DNA of 64,000 bases from Longimicrobiales bacterium (GCA_029245345.1 JAQWPM010000012.1:186001-250000); one strand, 5' to 3'. Shown: positions 8,988 through 17,989, counted from the first letter of the stretch. Notes: generated from the letters alone by a model not told the origin. A program made the numbers and translations.

Positions 8988-10628
8988 CTACCTCCCCAAC
9001 TCTCCACCGGTCGCCGCTTGCCACAGCGTCCGCACTTCGTCATCCGCGCCCGTCATCTCCCAGCGAATGAGCGTGAGCGGGATCATGCCGCGCGACAGGA
9101 CCTCGTCGTGGAAGGCTCCAAGCTTGAAATCGTCACCGAGTTCCAAGGCCTGCTCGGACAGCATCTTCTCAAGCTGGATTTTTCCGATCATATATCCGCT
9201 GCCTGACCCAGGACGACGCAAATAGCCCTCCAGGTCGTAGCGACCGAGGTCTTCCTCCATGTACGGTACGAAGTCGATCATGTAGCGGTTCGCCTCGTCC
9301 AGGCTGAAGCTGCCGGCATGCATACTCGCCTCAGCATAGATCCGGCTCGCGCGCTTCATAAGCGCCACATAGAAGAGCTCGTCTGCTCGCGGCACGTCGC
9401 GGGTGAGCCCCGCCAGCACGAACATCTCCTCGATGTACGTAGCCCAGCCCTCCGCTCGAGAGCTGTCACCGTAACCGCGCCGAATGGGATTCTCGCCTGC
9501 CCTCGCCAACAGCCCGTCGAACCGGTGTCCAGGCACTGAAGCATGGATGTGGTTGTTGAGCGCGTTGCGGAACTGCAGTTCTTCCCAGAAGTGGCGATCG
9601 GTCAGAGCCCGCGGGCTCCAGAACGTGTCCGAATCGAAAGCGTCAGGGAGGTCGTCCGGGAGGGTCAGTAGCTCTTGCTCGCGAATCAGAGCAAGGGTTT
9701 GGCGTTCGGCCTCCCGTGTCCGCGCCTCGTGCTGCTCCGCCGAACGCGTCAGTTCGAGTTCAGGAAGACGAGCGTTTCGGTTGCGCACGATCTCGTACGC
9801 GGCACGGTATCTGTGGAACTCCCGCTCCCCGAGCAGCACGATGTCGGTCACGCCATACGGCAGCAGCCGCACGTTGCGGAAGTACCACTCCAGGTTGTCG
9901 CTCCCAATGCCGGCCGAGGAACGCATACCTGGCTGCTCCGCCACCAGCCAATCCCGGTAACCGACGACCGCTTCGAGGGCGGCCTCACAAGCTTGGGCAT
10001 CCTGGGATTGAGACTCTTCGACGCGCTCACACAAATCCGCAAACCAGGCGATGGTCCCGCCGGGAGGCTCGTCGCGATACGGCTGCCCCTGCCCCACGCC
10101 GTCGAAGTTGTCGAGATGGAACATTGCCAGACCCGCGAGTTCGCCGGACGCATCGTCGAGGTTCGCCTCCGCTTGCCGGAGGAGCTCAGGAACGGCTTCG
10201 AGGGACTCGCGCCATCGGCTCGCGGCCTCACCCGTGAGCGGCAGGTCGATATACGGCACACGCCTGACCTGGTCCAGATACAGGATTGGGTCCCTTTGCC
10301 AAGGACGGGTCACGCGATGCTCAAACTCCATTCCGTTCGCTTTCGCCCACACGAGCAGGTAGTCGACCTTGCCGGACACTGACCAGTTCGTCGCGTCCAG
10401 CGACGCTAGGCCGGCTTGAACATCCGTGATGGACTGGGCTCGCGATGCCATGGCGCCGGGACCGAACTGCGGAACCCCGTTCTGCCTATGCGGCCGCCTG
10501 AGGGTGCTGAGCTCGGAATCGAGTGCTACGAGATCGTCCCATCCAGCGTCCGACTGTGCTTGGGCATCTCCCACCAGCACGAATCCGGTCATCAGCAGCG
10601 TCGCTGTCACAGCCAAAGTGCGCGTCAT
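8988..10628 (-). CDS. DUF885-family secreted protein with altered HExxPGH motif
   Basis: A 546-residue exported protein (signal at residues 1-24, cleavage after GDAQA) of the DUF885 family, which contains zinc-peptidase-like proteins. The family hallmark is an HExxPGH helix followed by EGWAxYxE. Here the second motif is intact (EGWATYIEEM), but the first reads HASVPGHR, so the usual catalytic Glu position holds Ala. If that alignment is right, activity is altered or lost. Its ATG overlaps the stop of the S9 peptidase gene (ATGA), so both are made from one message and both probably act on peptides in the periplasm. Confidence 0.85.
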   Translation of the reverse strand: MTRTLAVTATLLMTGFVLVGDAQAQSDAGWDDLVALDSELSTLRRPHRQNGVPQFGPGAMASRAQSITDVQAGLASLDATNWSVSGKVDYLLVWAKANGMEFEHRVTRPWQRDPILYLDQVRRVPYIDLPLTGEAASRWRESLEAVPELLRQAEANLDDASGELAGLAMFHLDNFDGVGQGQPYRDEPPGGTIAWFADLCERVEESQSQDAQACEAALEAVVGYRDWLVAEQPGMRSSAGIGSDNLEWYFRNVRLLPYGVTDIVLLGEREFHRYRAAYEIVRNRNARLPELELTRSAEQHEARTREAERQTLALIREQELLTLPDDLPDAFDSDTFWSPRALTDRHFWEELQFRNALNNHIHASVPGHRFDGLLARAGENPIRRGYGDSSRAEGWATYIEEMFVLAGLTRDVPRADELFYVALMKRASRIYAEASMHAGSFSLDEANRYMIDFVPYMEEDLGRYDLEGYLRRPGSGSGYMIGKIQLEKMLSEQALELGDDFKLGAFHDEVLSRGMIPLTLIRWEMTGADDEVRTLWQAATGGELGR

Positions 10629-12919
10629 GATCCCGGCTCCCCGAGGTGAAGGTTGAAGAAGTCGACCAGCTTCTTAAAGGCGAAGCGCGTCTGCACCAGG
10701 CTCTCGTTGTCCCAGCCGTGTCCCGAGTTCGGAAGCGCGACGAGATCGACGTCTTTGCCCAGCATCAGCAGCCGCTGCACGAGCGTGATCGAGTCCTTGA
10801 AGAGGACGACGCGATCTCGCATACCGTGGATAATCATCAATGGATCCTCCAACCCCGCGGCATGCATGAACGGCGAAGAGTCGATGTACTCGGCAGGAGA
10901 GTCCTCGGGTGCCAGCATCACCGCCATCTGACCCATGAGCGCATGATACACGCTCGTCGCCGGCGCCCCCGCGACCCCCGCAGCGTATAGCCCGGGTTTC
11001 CGAAAGAGCGACATAGCCGTCATGAGTCCGCCGTAGCTGGATCCCCACAGGCCGACACGGTCCATGTCCACGTATCCGAGGGTGCCTAGGAAGTTCACGC
11101 CGCTTTCTAGGTCCTCGATGTCCATGCCGCCGTAGTCGAGACGAATCCCCCTACGATGCTCCCGGCCTCGACCCCAGCTGCCACGCATGTCGATGTTGAG
11201 CAGGATATATCCCTCTTGGGCGAGGTACTGATCCAGGCCCCACGTTGGGTGTGCCGTCCGTCCGCCCCACTGATTGCGCACGCTCTCGGTGTAGACCGAG
11301 CCGAGAATGGCCGGATAGCTGCGCGTCGGATCGAAGTCGGGCGGCAACGTGAGGCGGCCGTGGAGCGTGGTCCCATCTACATGGCTACGGAACGTGACGT
11401 ACTCGGGCACGACCCACCGATAGTCTGAGAAGTCATCCACCGGTGACTGAGTGATCCGGCGCTCACTCCGCTCAGAGCCCAGCGCGGTGAGCAGGAGTTC
11501 GGGCGGGGTGTCGTCGCTCGAGAACGCGACGGCGGCGTAGCGTCCGTCGGGCGATATCACAGGCGTGTGGGTGCCCGGTCGTTCCGTAAGCGGCGCGGGC
11601 TCACCCCCACGATTCTGTACTCGGAAGAGGTGTCGCTCCTCCGCATTTCCTCGATTGCCCACCGCGATCAACCCGTCTTCCACCGGGTGCATCGAGGCGA
11701 CCGCCCAAGGGCCCTGGGTGAGTTGAACGGGAGCGGCCATTGGGTCCGACGGCACGACCGACCACACGTGATAGTCCTGCTCACGATCCGAGAGGTAGTA
11801 GAGCATCCGTGAGTCCGTCGACCACGCGATGCGCCAGAAGTAAAACGTCTCGTTGAGCGGCTCCTGCTCACGCACGTGGAGCGTCGCGGCGGCCGCATCA
11901 CTCCGGACGTCCATAACGAAGATCCGACGATCCTTCGCAGTGAGATCGCTGGTATCGATGGCGAGCCAGTCACCGTCCGGCGCCCAGTCGTAGTCCAGCA
12001 GCATGTCCGGCTCACCGCCCTCTCCCACTCCCTCGCCCATGCTGATCCATTGGATGTCGTCAGCACCGGGACCACTCCGTGACACGTCGACGAGACCGAG
12101 TCGCTGCCCGCCCGCCGCCTCCCCAGGGTAGGCTCTCCTGATCTCGACCAGACGGGTCTCCTCGCCCAAGTAGTCAGGGATACCGCGCACAGCCACATCA
12201 CGATCGTCCACCTCAAGCACCGCGATCTTCGATCCGTCCGAAGACCATTTGTAGCTGGTTAGCCGCACGCCGCTGCCCGCGATGTTCGTCCTACGAACTG
12301 CGTCCGATGTTAGATCGGCAACGGGAGCGAGCCAGAGATCTCCTCCCCGGAGGAACGCCAGGCTGTTCCCGTCTGGGGAGAACGCCACCTGCGCCTCCCC
12401 CGCGGGGGTCTCGGTCACCCGGCGTGGTTCGGAGCCGGGGCTAACGAGCCAGAGATCACCGCCTCTACTAAAGAGCAGCTGTTCTCCGTCCGGGTGCCAG
12501 AGGACGGAGCTCACGCCCCGGTCACCCTCAGTCCGCACCGTGGCTTCTGCAGCGGCGAGCTCGTCGGCGAGGTCGGCGGGTGAAGCATCGACCTGTGGCA
12601 CCCGCGTCACTCGCTGCGGCTCGGCCCTCGGGTCCCTCACGTCGAGCACCCACACGTCGTGGAGGTTTCGGCCTTCGTCGTTCCACAGGAACGCCACGTG
12701 ATCCCCATCGGCCGACCACGCGAACCCTTTAGGTGAGGTCCCTATGAGGTTCGGCAGCGAGTACAGCCGATCGAGGGTGAGCTTCGGCACCGTTTCGGGT
12801 GGGGGCCCCGATTGGCCCTGCGCCGGAGAGGGAAGGGAGGCGAGCACAATCAGAGCACCGAACGACGCCGTCGCGCAGCTCTTCAGCATCCATCTGGACA
12901 AAGTGGCGCGGAACAGCAT
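10625..12919 (-). CDS. S9 family prolyl oligopeptidase-type peptidase
   Basis: Exported serine peptidase of about 764 residues. An N-terminal signal (residues ~11-36, ending PAQGQ) is followed by a beta-propeller with WD/TolB-like repeats (for example FSPDGNSLAFL and ISPDGRYAAV), then an alpha/beta hydrolase. The triad is visible: Ser in GSSYGG, Asp in GMRDRVV and His in NSGHGWD. The family cleaves short peptides, often after proline. I start it at the ATG at 12919, directly before the signal. An in-frame start at 13126 would run back through the aminotransferase stub and is unlikely. It is coupled to the DUF885 gene downstream. Confidence 0.92.
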   Translation of the reverse strand: MLFRATLSRWMLKSCATASFGALIVLASLPSPAQGQSGPPPETVPKLTLDRLYSLPNLIGTSPKGFAWSADGDHVAFLWNDEGRNLHDVWVLDVRDPRAEPQRVTRVPQVDASPADLADELAAAEATVRTEGDRGVSSVLWHPDGEQLLFSRGGDLWLVSPGSEPRRVTETPAGEAQVAFSPDGNSLAFLRGGDLWLAPVADLTSDAVRRTNIAGSGVRLTSYKWSSDGSKIAVLEVDDRDVAVRGIPDYLGEETRLVEIRRAYPGEAAGGQRLGLVDVSRSGPGADDIQWISMGEGVGEGGEPDMLLDYDWAPDGDWLAIDTSDLTAKDRRIFVMDVRSDAAAATLHVREQEPLNETFYFWRIAWSTDSRMLYYLSDREQDYHVWSVVPSDPMAAPVQLTQGPWAVASMHPVEDGLIAVGNRGNAEERHLFRVQNRGGEPAPLTERPGTHTPVISPDGRYAAVAFSSDDTPPELLLTALGSERSERRITQSPVDDFSDYRWVVPEYVTFRSHVDGTTLHGRLTLPPDFDPTRSYPAILGSVYTESVRNQWGGRTAHPTWGLDQYLAQEGYILLNIDMRGSWGRGREHRRGIRLDYGGMDIEDLESGVNFLGTLGYVDMDRVGLWGSSYGGLMTAMSLFRKPGLYAAGVAGAPATSVYHALMGQMAVMLAPEDSPAEYIDSSPFMHAAGLEDPLMIIHGMRDRVVLFKDSITLVQRLLMLGKDVDLVALPNSGHGWDNESLVQTRFAFKKLVDFFNLHLGEPGS

Positions 12920-13019
12920 CGATCGATCTCCTGGATCCCGGTCCGCTGGAGTCGGACCCGTGACTTGCTCGAGGCTGCCAACCTGCGAGAAGTCAGCAGG
13001 TCTCACAACGGCGCTTCGG

Positions 13020-13085
13020 GGCGCGCGCATCGCACCGAACGTCTTCACGCGCTTGCCACAGCTGGATCTTCTTGTCGAAGCACTG
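13020..13085 (+). pseudogene. Orphan C-terminal stub of a class V aminotransferase
   Basis: These ~66 bases encode ARIAPNVFTRLPQLDLLVEA, identical in protein to the C-terminus of the Tat-exported aminotransferase (bases about 6009-6072). The DNA differs at only about five positions. Similarity stops on both sides, and no other part of the gene is present. It sits between the S9 peptidase start and the CapA-like gene. It is most likely the scar of a duplicated copy that was later deleted. Confidence 0.75.
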
Positions 13086-13165
13086 ATGGGAATGGCGGCC
13101 TGCGCTGGCCTGAGGGCGACCAGCAACCTATACGTGAGTCAATTGACCTCGTCCCGGAGAACCTC

Positions 13166-14554
13166 ATGCGCTCGGTCGCCCTGCTTGCCCTTGCCGCCTC
13201 GCTCGCGTCTGCCGCACCGCTCCAAGCACAGACTCTCTCGCCCATAGAGGAAGGCACGAGTTGGACGCTCGCGGCGGTCGGGGACGCGATCATGAACCGT
13301 CGCCTCTCTCCGTTCGACCACCCGGGTGACCCGGCCTTCCATGACATGGCCAATATCATTCGGGCGGCGGACGCGGCATTCATGAACCTCGAGCAGTCGA
13401 TCTTCCGGCTGCAGGACTTCGGCGGTTGGCCGGCCGCGGAGAACGGTGGCAACTACGAGGTCGGGTCCCCTGAGACGCTGGAAGACCTGGTTGGCATGGG
13501 CTTCAACATCTTCAACCGCGCCAACAACCACACGACAGACTACGGCGTGGAAGGGATGCGGGTCACGAATCGACTCATGGACGAAATGGGACTCGTTCAC
13601 GCCGGGACAGGCGAGAACCTCGCCTGGGCCAGTCGACCCGGATACCTGGACACCGGACGAGGACGAGTGGCGCTCATCGGCATGGCTTCGACACACACAC
13701 CCATGTCACGAGCCGGACGCGCGGGACCCGAGGTCCGGGGGCGGCCAGGCATCAATGCACTGCGCCTCAACCGGCGCAACGAAGGCGCGCCTGCCACCAT
13801 GGATGCGCTTCGCGCAGCCGCCCAGTCGCAAGGCGGGACGGCTCCTCAAACCGTATCTGCTCCGCTGCGGGTGTTCGGCGCGACAGTGTTTCCAGGATCG
13901 GTCGATCGGGTGGTCGTGACCCTCAACGAAACAGATCGCGACCGAGTTCTGCATGAGGTGCGCAACGCGACGGATCAGGCTGACTACGTGATTGTGAACA
14001 GCCATTCGCACGAGCCCGGCAACGCATCCGTCACGCCGCCCGAGTGGATGGTGGACTTCACGCATCAGGCCATCGACGCCGGGGCGAGCGCGTTCATCAT
14101 TCACGGGCCGCATCAACTGCGGGGCGTCGAGATCTACCAGGGTCGCCCGATCTTCTACTCGCTGGGCAACTTCGTCTTCCAAAACGAGACGATCGACCCG
14201 ATGCCTTCGGATCAGCGCGACCGTTACGGAATCCCGCTCGACCAGTTGGCGTCCGAGATCTACGACAGCCGCTTCCGGGTCGACGAGCATGGCGAGGCGA
14301 CCACGGGCTTCCCGACGGGAGCGGAGTGGTACGAAAGCGTAGTGGCCGTCGTGACCTTCCAGGGCACGGAAGCCTCTGAGATTCGCTTCTACCCCGTCGA
14401 ACTCGGCTGGAAGCAGCCTCGGTCGCAACGGGGGACCCCCCGACTCGCCCCGCCTGAGCTAGGGCGAAAGATCATCGCCCACCTCGCGGAGCTATCGAGG
14501 CCGTTGGGGACTGAGATCAGCTATGAGGACGGTATAGGTATCTGGCGGAGGTAG
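13166..14554 (+). CDS. CapA-like (poly-gamma-glutamate synthesis protein family) metallophosphatase-fold protein
   Basis: A 462-residue exported protein. The Sec signal covers residues 1-22 (ALAASLASAAPLQA), which fixes the ATG at 13166; a longer in-frame reading from 12812 has no signal and crosses other sequence. CapA-family motifs are present: AAVGDAIMNRR near the N-terminus, NRANNHTTDYG, VNSHSHEPG and HGPHQLRG followed by FYSLGNFVF. These residues form the metal site of the calcineurin-like fold. CapA proteins are linked to capsule polyglutamate, but many lone homologues have other roles, and no capsule genes lie nearby. Confidence 0.88.
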   Translation: MRSVALLALAASLASAAPLQAQTLSPIEEGTSWTLAAVGDAIMNRRLSPFDHPGDPAFHDMANIIRAADAAFMNLEQSIFRLQDFGGWPAAENGGNYEVGSPETLEDLVGMGFNIFNRANNHTTDYGVEGMRVTNRLMDEMGLVHAGTGENLAWASRPGYLDTGRGRVALIGMASTHTPMSRAGRAGPEVRGRPGINALRLNRRNEGAPATMDALRAAAQSQGGTAPQTVSAPLRVFGATVFPGSVDRVVVTLNETDRDRVLHEVRNATDQADYVIVNSHSHEPGNASVTPPEWMVDFTHQAIDAGASAFIIHGPHQLRGVEIYQGRPIFYSLGNFVFQNETIDPMPSDQRDRYGIPLDQLASEIYDSRFRVDEHGEATTGFPTGAEWYESVVAVVTFQGTEASEIRFYPVELGWKQPRSQRGTPRLAPPELGRKIIAHLAELSRPLGTEISYEDGIGIWRR

Positions 14555-14600
14555 AGAAAGCCGCCGTGTCGTCCCACGTGCCCGCGCCGCGGCCCTGACC

Positions 14601-14972
14601 CTACCGAAGGAGGAGAATCCCCAGGGTCATCATCAGCATGAGGGCTGCCGGGAGGGATCTGAGCATCGGGTCCTTGACCTTCGCATGCATAGCGAGGGCT
14701 CCGACCATCAGCAGGGCCACTACCCCGGCCGCGATTTCCACAGGGAGGGGAAGCCAGATACCTGCGATGAACATCAGAGCCGCCGTGATCTTGAGCGCGC
14801 CCACCACGTAGAGGCCGGCGGCGGGCAGCCCATACGCGGCGAACTCCTCCTTCAGCGTCTGTGCCTCACCGCCTCGGTACGAAGTGGCGGAGCGCGGGCG
14901 CAGCAGCCAAACGTTCAAGAGGCCCAAGCCAGCAAGGAGTTGGAGAACGTCTGGAATGAAAAAAGAGGGCAC
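14601..14972 (-). CDS. DoxX-like four-helix membrane protein
   Basis: A 123-residue integral membrane protein with four hydrophobic segments (about 5-23, 51-69, 76-94 and 103-122), the pattern of the DoxX/DoxD-like family. The GTG at 14972 is the only reasonable start in frame. Family members are linked to thiosulfate oxidation or redox stress, but most are uncharacterised. The gene is convergent with the CapA-like gene and 46 bases from its stop. Confidence 0.7.
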   Translation of the reverse strand: MPSFFIPDVLQLLAGLGLLNVWLLRPRSATSYRGGEAQTLKEEFAAYGLPAAGLYVVGALKITAALMFIAGIWLPLPVEIAAGVVALLMVGALAMHAKVKDPMLRSLPAALMLMMTLGILLLR

Positions 14973-15426
14973 GAGGTAACTCCGGTCCGTGTGAGCGCAT
15001 AGAACTTCTCTTCTCCCTCGCGACTGCTCCGGAGGTCGTGAGCGATTTCGGGGAGTCGCCGGATCCTATGATAGAGGTGCCCTCCCAACAAGCCATGTCA
15101 GGTCCTATGGTAATCATCGGGGCCATCTTGTTCGCCGCCCCCACCGTTTGAGTCGAATCGCTCGACGCACGTCTCAGCTAGGCTTCTGAACGCGACGGAT
15201 AGGGAGCGAACTCTATCTAGGGTCTCAATAGACCGTTCGTTAACCAGGGCGTCGGACCCATAGTCTGCGGTCCGGCGACAGGCGAAAGGCCAGTGCCTTC
15301 CCCCCTCTATTACACTGCCACCGACGCTGAGCCACTAGCGGAAAGGTGTGGGGGGGCAGTTCCGCACGGACTATCCTGCATGCCGGTCTCCGCGGTCAAC
15401 GCCTCAGTCAGAAGCACTCCCGAGGC
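14973..15426. other. Non-coding stretch without recognisable features
   Basis: Six-frame reading shows only short ORFs without conserved or hydrophobic patterns. A small hairpin (GGTCT-CAAT-AGACC near 15220-15233) is the only structure I noticed. It should contain the DoxX promoter and any terminator of the minus-strand gene ending at 15427, but I cannot place either. Confidence 0.5.
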
Positions 15427-16458
15427 CTACCAACCCTCCGCAATCGGAGGGACGCCCGCAAAGCGCACCACGTAATCACCGTAAAGCGGGTCATAGTAGT
15501 GTCCGCCCTCCTCGTAGTCCGGGTTCCACTGCTTCGATCCGTCCTCACCCAGGCGGTAGAGAAAAGGGGAGAGCCGCAGCCGTTCCAGATGCCACCGGCC
15601 CGCCTCGCCGGATGGGATCTCCTCACCGTCGCCGTAGAGCATCAGACCACCATCGGCGTAGACCTCGTGCCCCGGATGCGTTTCCCGATACTCGTGGCTC
15701 ACATTCATGGCCTTGTGCCCAATCTCGTGGGCGACGGTGCGCACGGACCGACCCCCCGGGCGTTTCAGATTCGACAGCGTAATCACACCCCGGAAGTCTT
15801 GCGGTAGCGTCCCGACGTAGGAGTAGGTCGGCCAGGACAGGCCGGCCGTACGTACCGACTTAACCACCCAGTTCCGGCCCTCGGAAACCTCCGCGAACGG
15901 ATAGAACACGTCCTGGAGCACGACGAGGAAGACCGTGCGGTGGGCATCGGCCGTCGGCTCCACGATCGCCTCGAAAGCGTCGAGCGCTCCCCTGGTCGGG
16001 ACCGAGGGATCCCGCCGCGCATGCTCATACATGTTCACGTACCCACCGTTCGGTACGCCCGGAACCTCATTCGACTGAATCGCGAGGTGGCTCGCGTCCA
16101 ACTCCCCCGTCTTCACCCAGAGCAGCCGGATCTGTACATCCGTCGGCGCGTAGATCTCCTTAGCCGCCTCCAGGCTCTCCATCAGCCGGGGAAGCGTGAC
16201 CATGTCGTACTCCGGGTCGAGGTTGGACGGGAAATAAACGCCAACGTCCAACGTCAACTTGCCCGGCTCGATGTCCGCGTTGAATGCCTCGACATCCAAG
16301 GCGTCGACTTCAGTCCAGACGACAGGGGTGACCTCGGGCGAGGATGGGGCGGAGGATCGGGCCGCCGAAGACGCCATGGAGTCAGCAGGCCCGGGGCCGC
16401 AGGCGACGGACAGGGTCCCCAGCAGGAGGGCAGTGAGGCTCGGGTAGATTCTAGACAT
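15427..16458 (-). CDS. HExxH-containing secreted lipoprotein, possible zinc metalloprotease
   Basis: A 343-residue lipoprotein. The signal runs from the ATG at 16458 to the lipobox SVAC at residues ~20-23. The C-terminal half contains TVAHEIGHKAMNVSHE: an HExxH zinc helix with another His seven residues after the second. That is one residue longer than the metzincin HExxHxxGxxH spacing, so the subclass is unclear. Downstream residues YADGGLMLYGDG could form the Met-turn-like region. I do not recognise a named family. Its neighbour upstream is the tRNA-Lys terminator, so it forms its own transcription unit. Confidence 0.7.
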   Translation of the reverse strand: MSRIYPSLTALLLGTLSVACGPGPADSMASSAARSSAPSSPEVTPVVWTEVDALDVEAFNADIEPGKLTLDVGVYFPSNLDPEYDMVTLPRLMESLEAAKEIYAPTDVQIRLLWVKTGELDASHLAIQSNEVPGVPNGGYVNMYEHARRDPSVPTRGALDAFEAIVEPTADAHRTVFLVVLQDVFYPFAEVSEGRNWVVKSVRTAGLSWPTYSYVGTLPQDFRGVITLSNLKRPGGRSVRTVAHEIGHKAMNVSHEYRETHPGHEVYADGGLMLYGDGEEIPSGEAGRWHLERLRLSPFLYRLGEDGSKQWNPDYEEGGHYYDPLYGDYVVRFAGVPPIAEGW

Positions 16459-16509
16459 ACCAGATCCTACAGCCTGGGCGCGGCCACGCAAATCGGGTCA
16501 GGCGTGTAC

Positions 16510-16548
16510 AAAAAGCCGGGAGCCCACGTCTTCCGTGGACTCCCGGCT
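16510..16548 (-). terminator. Intrinsic terminator, probably the original tRNA-Lys terminator
   Basis: On the minus strand a perfect-looking long stem (AGCCGGGAGTCCACG with CGTGGGCTCCCGGCT, one mismatch) is followed by TTTTTG. It lies two bases after the orphan tRNA-Lys 3' half, exactly where a tRNA terminator belongs. It was therefore probably separated from the tRNA by insertion of the 1 kb element. Confidence 0.85.
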
Positions 16549-16549
16549 A

Positions 16550-16595
16550 TGCCCCGCCAGGGACTCGAACCCCGAATCTACTGATTAAGAGTCAG
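16550..16595 (-). repeat. Orphan 3' half of tRNA-Lys (attachment-site copy)
   Basis: These 46 bases repeat the 3' half of the tRNA-Lys gene at 17604-17649 with a single mismatch (T at 16578, C at 17632). They cover the anticodon stem-loop through the acceptor end. Upstream of the anticodon stem the sequence is unrelated to tRNA, so this copy cannot make a tRNA. The position and orientation are those of an att site left by a tRNA-targeting integrase. Confidence 0.9.
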
Positions 16596-16721
16596 AATAG
16601 GTGGTGTTCGGCTGGGTTCCTGTCCCGTCATGCACGACAGCGCAGGGTGCATCTGAGCAACGACTTAACCACCCTGATCTTCAACCTAGTTCTTCGCAGT
16701 TAGGGTAGGCACGGCTCAGAT

Positions 16722-16752
16722 GGCACACTGAGTGGCACACAAACCGGCACAC
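16722..16752. repeat. Three GGCACAC iterons with exact 12-base spacing
   Basis: GGCACAC occurs at 16722-16728, 16734-16740 and 16746-16752, each 12 bases apart with different spacers. They lie about 130 bases inside the left att copy. Evenly phased short repeats near an att site resemble integrase arm-type or excisionase binding sites; this role is inferred. Confidence 0.6.
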
Positions 16753-16960
16753 TTCGGTAAACCGCAGGTGCTCCACCCACGCTCCGTGCTGCTTAGCCGG
16801 CTCTGTCCTACTCTTCGTGGAGCGGACTATGTTGCGGCTGCGCCGGATAATCTGACGAGACAGGTCAGGGCCGCGCAGCATAGTTATGAGTTAGCACGCA
16901 CCGATACGCCGCTCGGGACGACGGTCCTCGGAGCGTGCTACACAAGGGCTCCTTTCTTTC

Positions 16961-17362
16961 ATGCTCCAACTCGATGTTCTGATCCTAATCATCGCGGTCG
17001 GCGTCGCGGTAGCGCCCTTCGTGCTGTCGGTCCTCCCGTCGTTGATCGGGGGCGGCTTCTGGCTGCTTGGGCTGGGGGTAGCCCTGTACGGAGTCGGTGT
17101 GTTATTTGCCAAGTTGCATTCGGGCGCTTCAAGAATTTTGTCGTTCGTGCGCGCCCGCGGAGGCAGGGGCCACATCGTCGCCGCCGCTGACGAGCAGGGA
17201 GTCGAGGTCCAGCTTGAGCCGGTCCCTCGCGAGACCCCAGAGGAGACGTTCGCTCAAGCTCAGGGCGAAGGTGAGGCCAGCGCGCGAGAGGCGTCTCTCA
17301 AGAATGAACGCCTAGCACAGGTCGAAAAGGAGCAGGCCACGGCTCGTGCCAACCCAAGCTGA
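16961..17362 (+). CDS. Small two-helix membrane protein with charged tail (element cargo)
   Basis: A 133-residue protein of no family I recognise. Two hydrophobic segments (about 4-25 and 30-52, joined by SLIGGGF) are followed by a short basic stretch and a Glu/Ala/Gln-rich, probably helical, C-terminal tail. A run of AAGGGCTCC upstream offers a weak ribosome site. It is the only credible gene inside the element flanked by tRNA-Lys repeats. In the 150 bases after it a short open stretch in another frame (around 17365-17520) looks coding-like but has no start or family. Confidence 0.55.
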   Translation: MLQLDVLILIIAVGVAVAPFVLSVLPSLIGGGFWLLGLGVALYGVGVLFAKLHSGASRILSFVRARGGRGHIVAAADEQGVEVQLEPVPRETPEETFAQAQGEGEASAREASLKNERLAQVEKEQATARANPS

Positions 17363-17545
17363 GGGTCGAGGCGTACCGTTTCGAGTTCAACCCCGATGTG
17401 GTGCGTAGGGTCGCGGTATGGGATGCCGACGAGGACGGACGCTGGAAGGCACCAACGACGGCGGGCGGGCGGGACCTCGCAATCCAGGAGCGAAATAGCC
17501 GCTGCGCGGAGCTCGTAACGTGGACCCTATGCGGACCCTACAACA

Positions 17546-17580
17546 AGAAACGGCCCTCCGTGCGACGGAGAGCCGTTCTC
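17546..17580 (-). terminator. Intrinsic terminator downstream of the intact tRNA-Lys
   Basis: On the minus strand ACGGCTCTCCGT-CGC-ACGGAGGGCCGT forms a 12-base-pair stem with one mismatch, followed by TTCTTGTTG. It starts 24 bases after the tRNA 3' end. Its sequence differs from the terminator at 16510-16548, as expected if the element brought its own. Confidence 0.75.
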
Positions 17581-17603
17581 GTAAGTCATTGTTCTGCAAC
17601 AAG

Positions 17604-17676
<73 letters not shown>

Positions 17677-17989
17677 GGCATTTGCCCAGACGAGGAACTC
17701 AGTCTGGAGCCGTAAAAGGTACCCGGGGGCACGAAACGGTCAACCTCTTCCGGCAGCGCTTTTTCCGTACGGGGAACTTCCCCTCAGACAATAGGACTTC
17801 GTCCTACAGACAATTCCGTAAAGGATCCCGCATCGTAGGTAAGGAGTCGTGTCCCTGGGGGTCCACACCCCCTGCGAGCCGCCCGAGGACGTAGGATCGA
17901 TACTCACGCTTGGGAGGCAGGTCGTAAGGTCGGAGACCGCGGTGGGCCTGGGCGAAACGAGCGCGCGCAGAACCGCGCGGGCCTCTGCT
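17677..17989. other. Non-coding stretch upstream of tRNA-Lys with several small hairpins
   Basis: No gene is visible. It contains the probable tRNA promoter, the small palindromes GGGGAACTTCCCC and AGGACTTCGTCCT (around 17778-17805) each flanked by CAGACAAT or a close variant, and a G/C-rich region before the YaiI gene end. None matches an RNA family I can name. Confidence 0.45.
17716..17743 (-). promoter_or_regulatory. Candidate sigma-70 promoter for tRNA-Lys
   Basis: On the minus strand TTGACC (17743-17738) is followed after 16 bases by TACCTT (17721-17716). The -10 box ends about 40 bases before the tRNA 5' end. The -35 box is near consensus and the -10 box is weak, which is tolerable for a stable-RNA promoter. 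Confidence 0.4.

Noticed and set aside
12812-13165. N-terminal extension of the CapA-like protein
   Set aside because: It lacks a signal, crosses the S9 peptidase start and the aminotransferase stub, and the proper signal peptide starts at 13166.
16681-16881. 66-residue minus ORF as an integrase C-terminus
   Set aside because: There is no R-H-R-Y tyrosine recombinase motif, and the Cys-His phrases come from the iterons.
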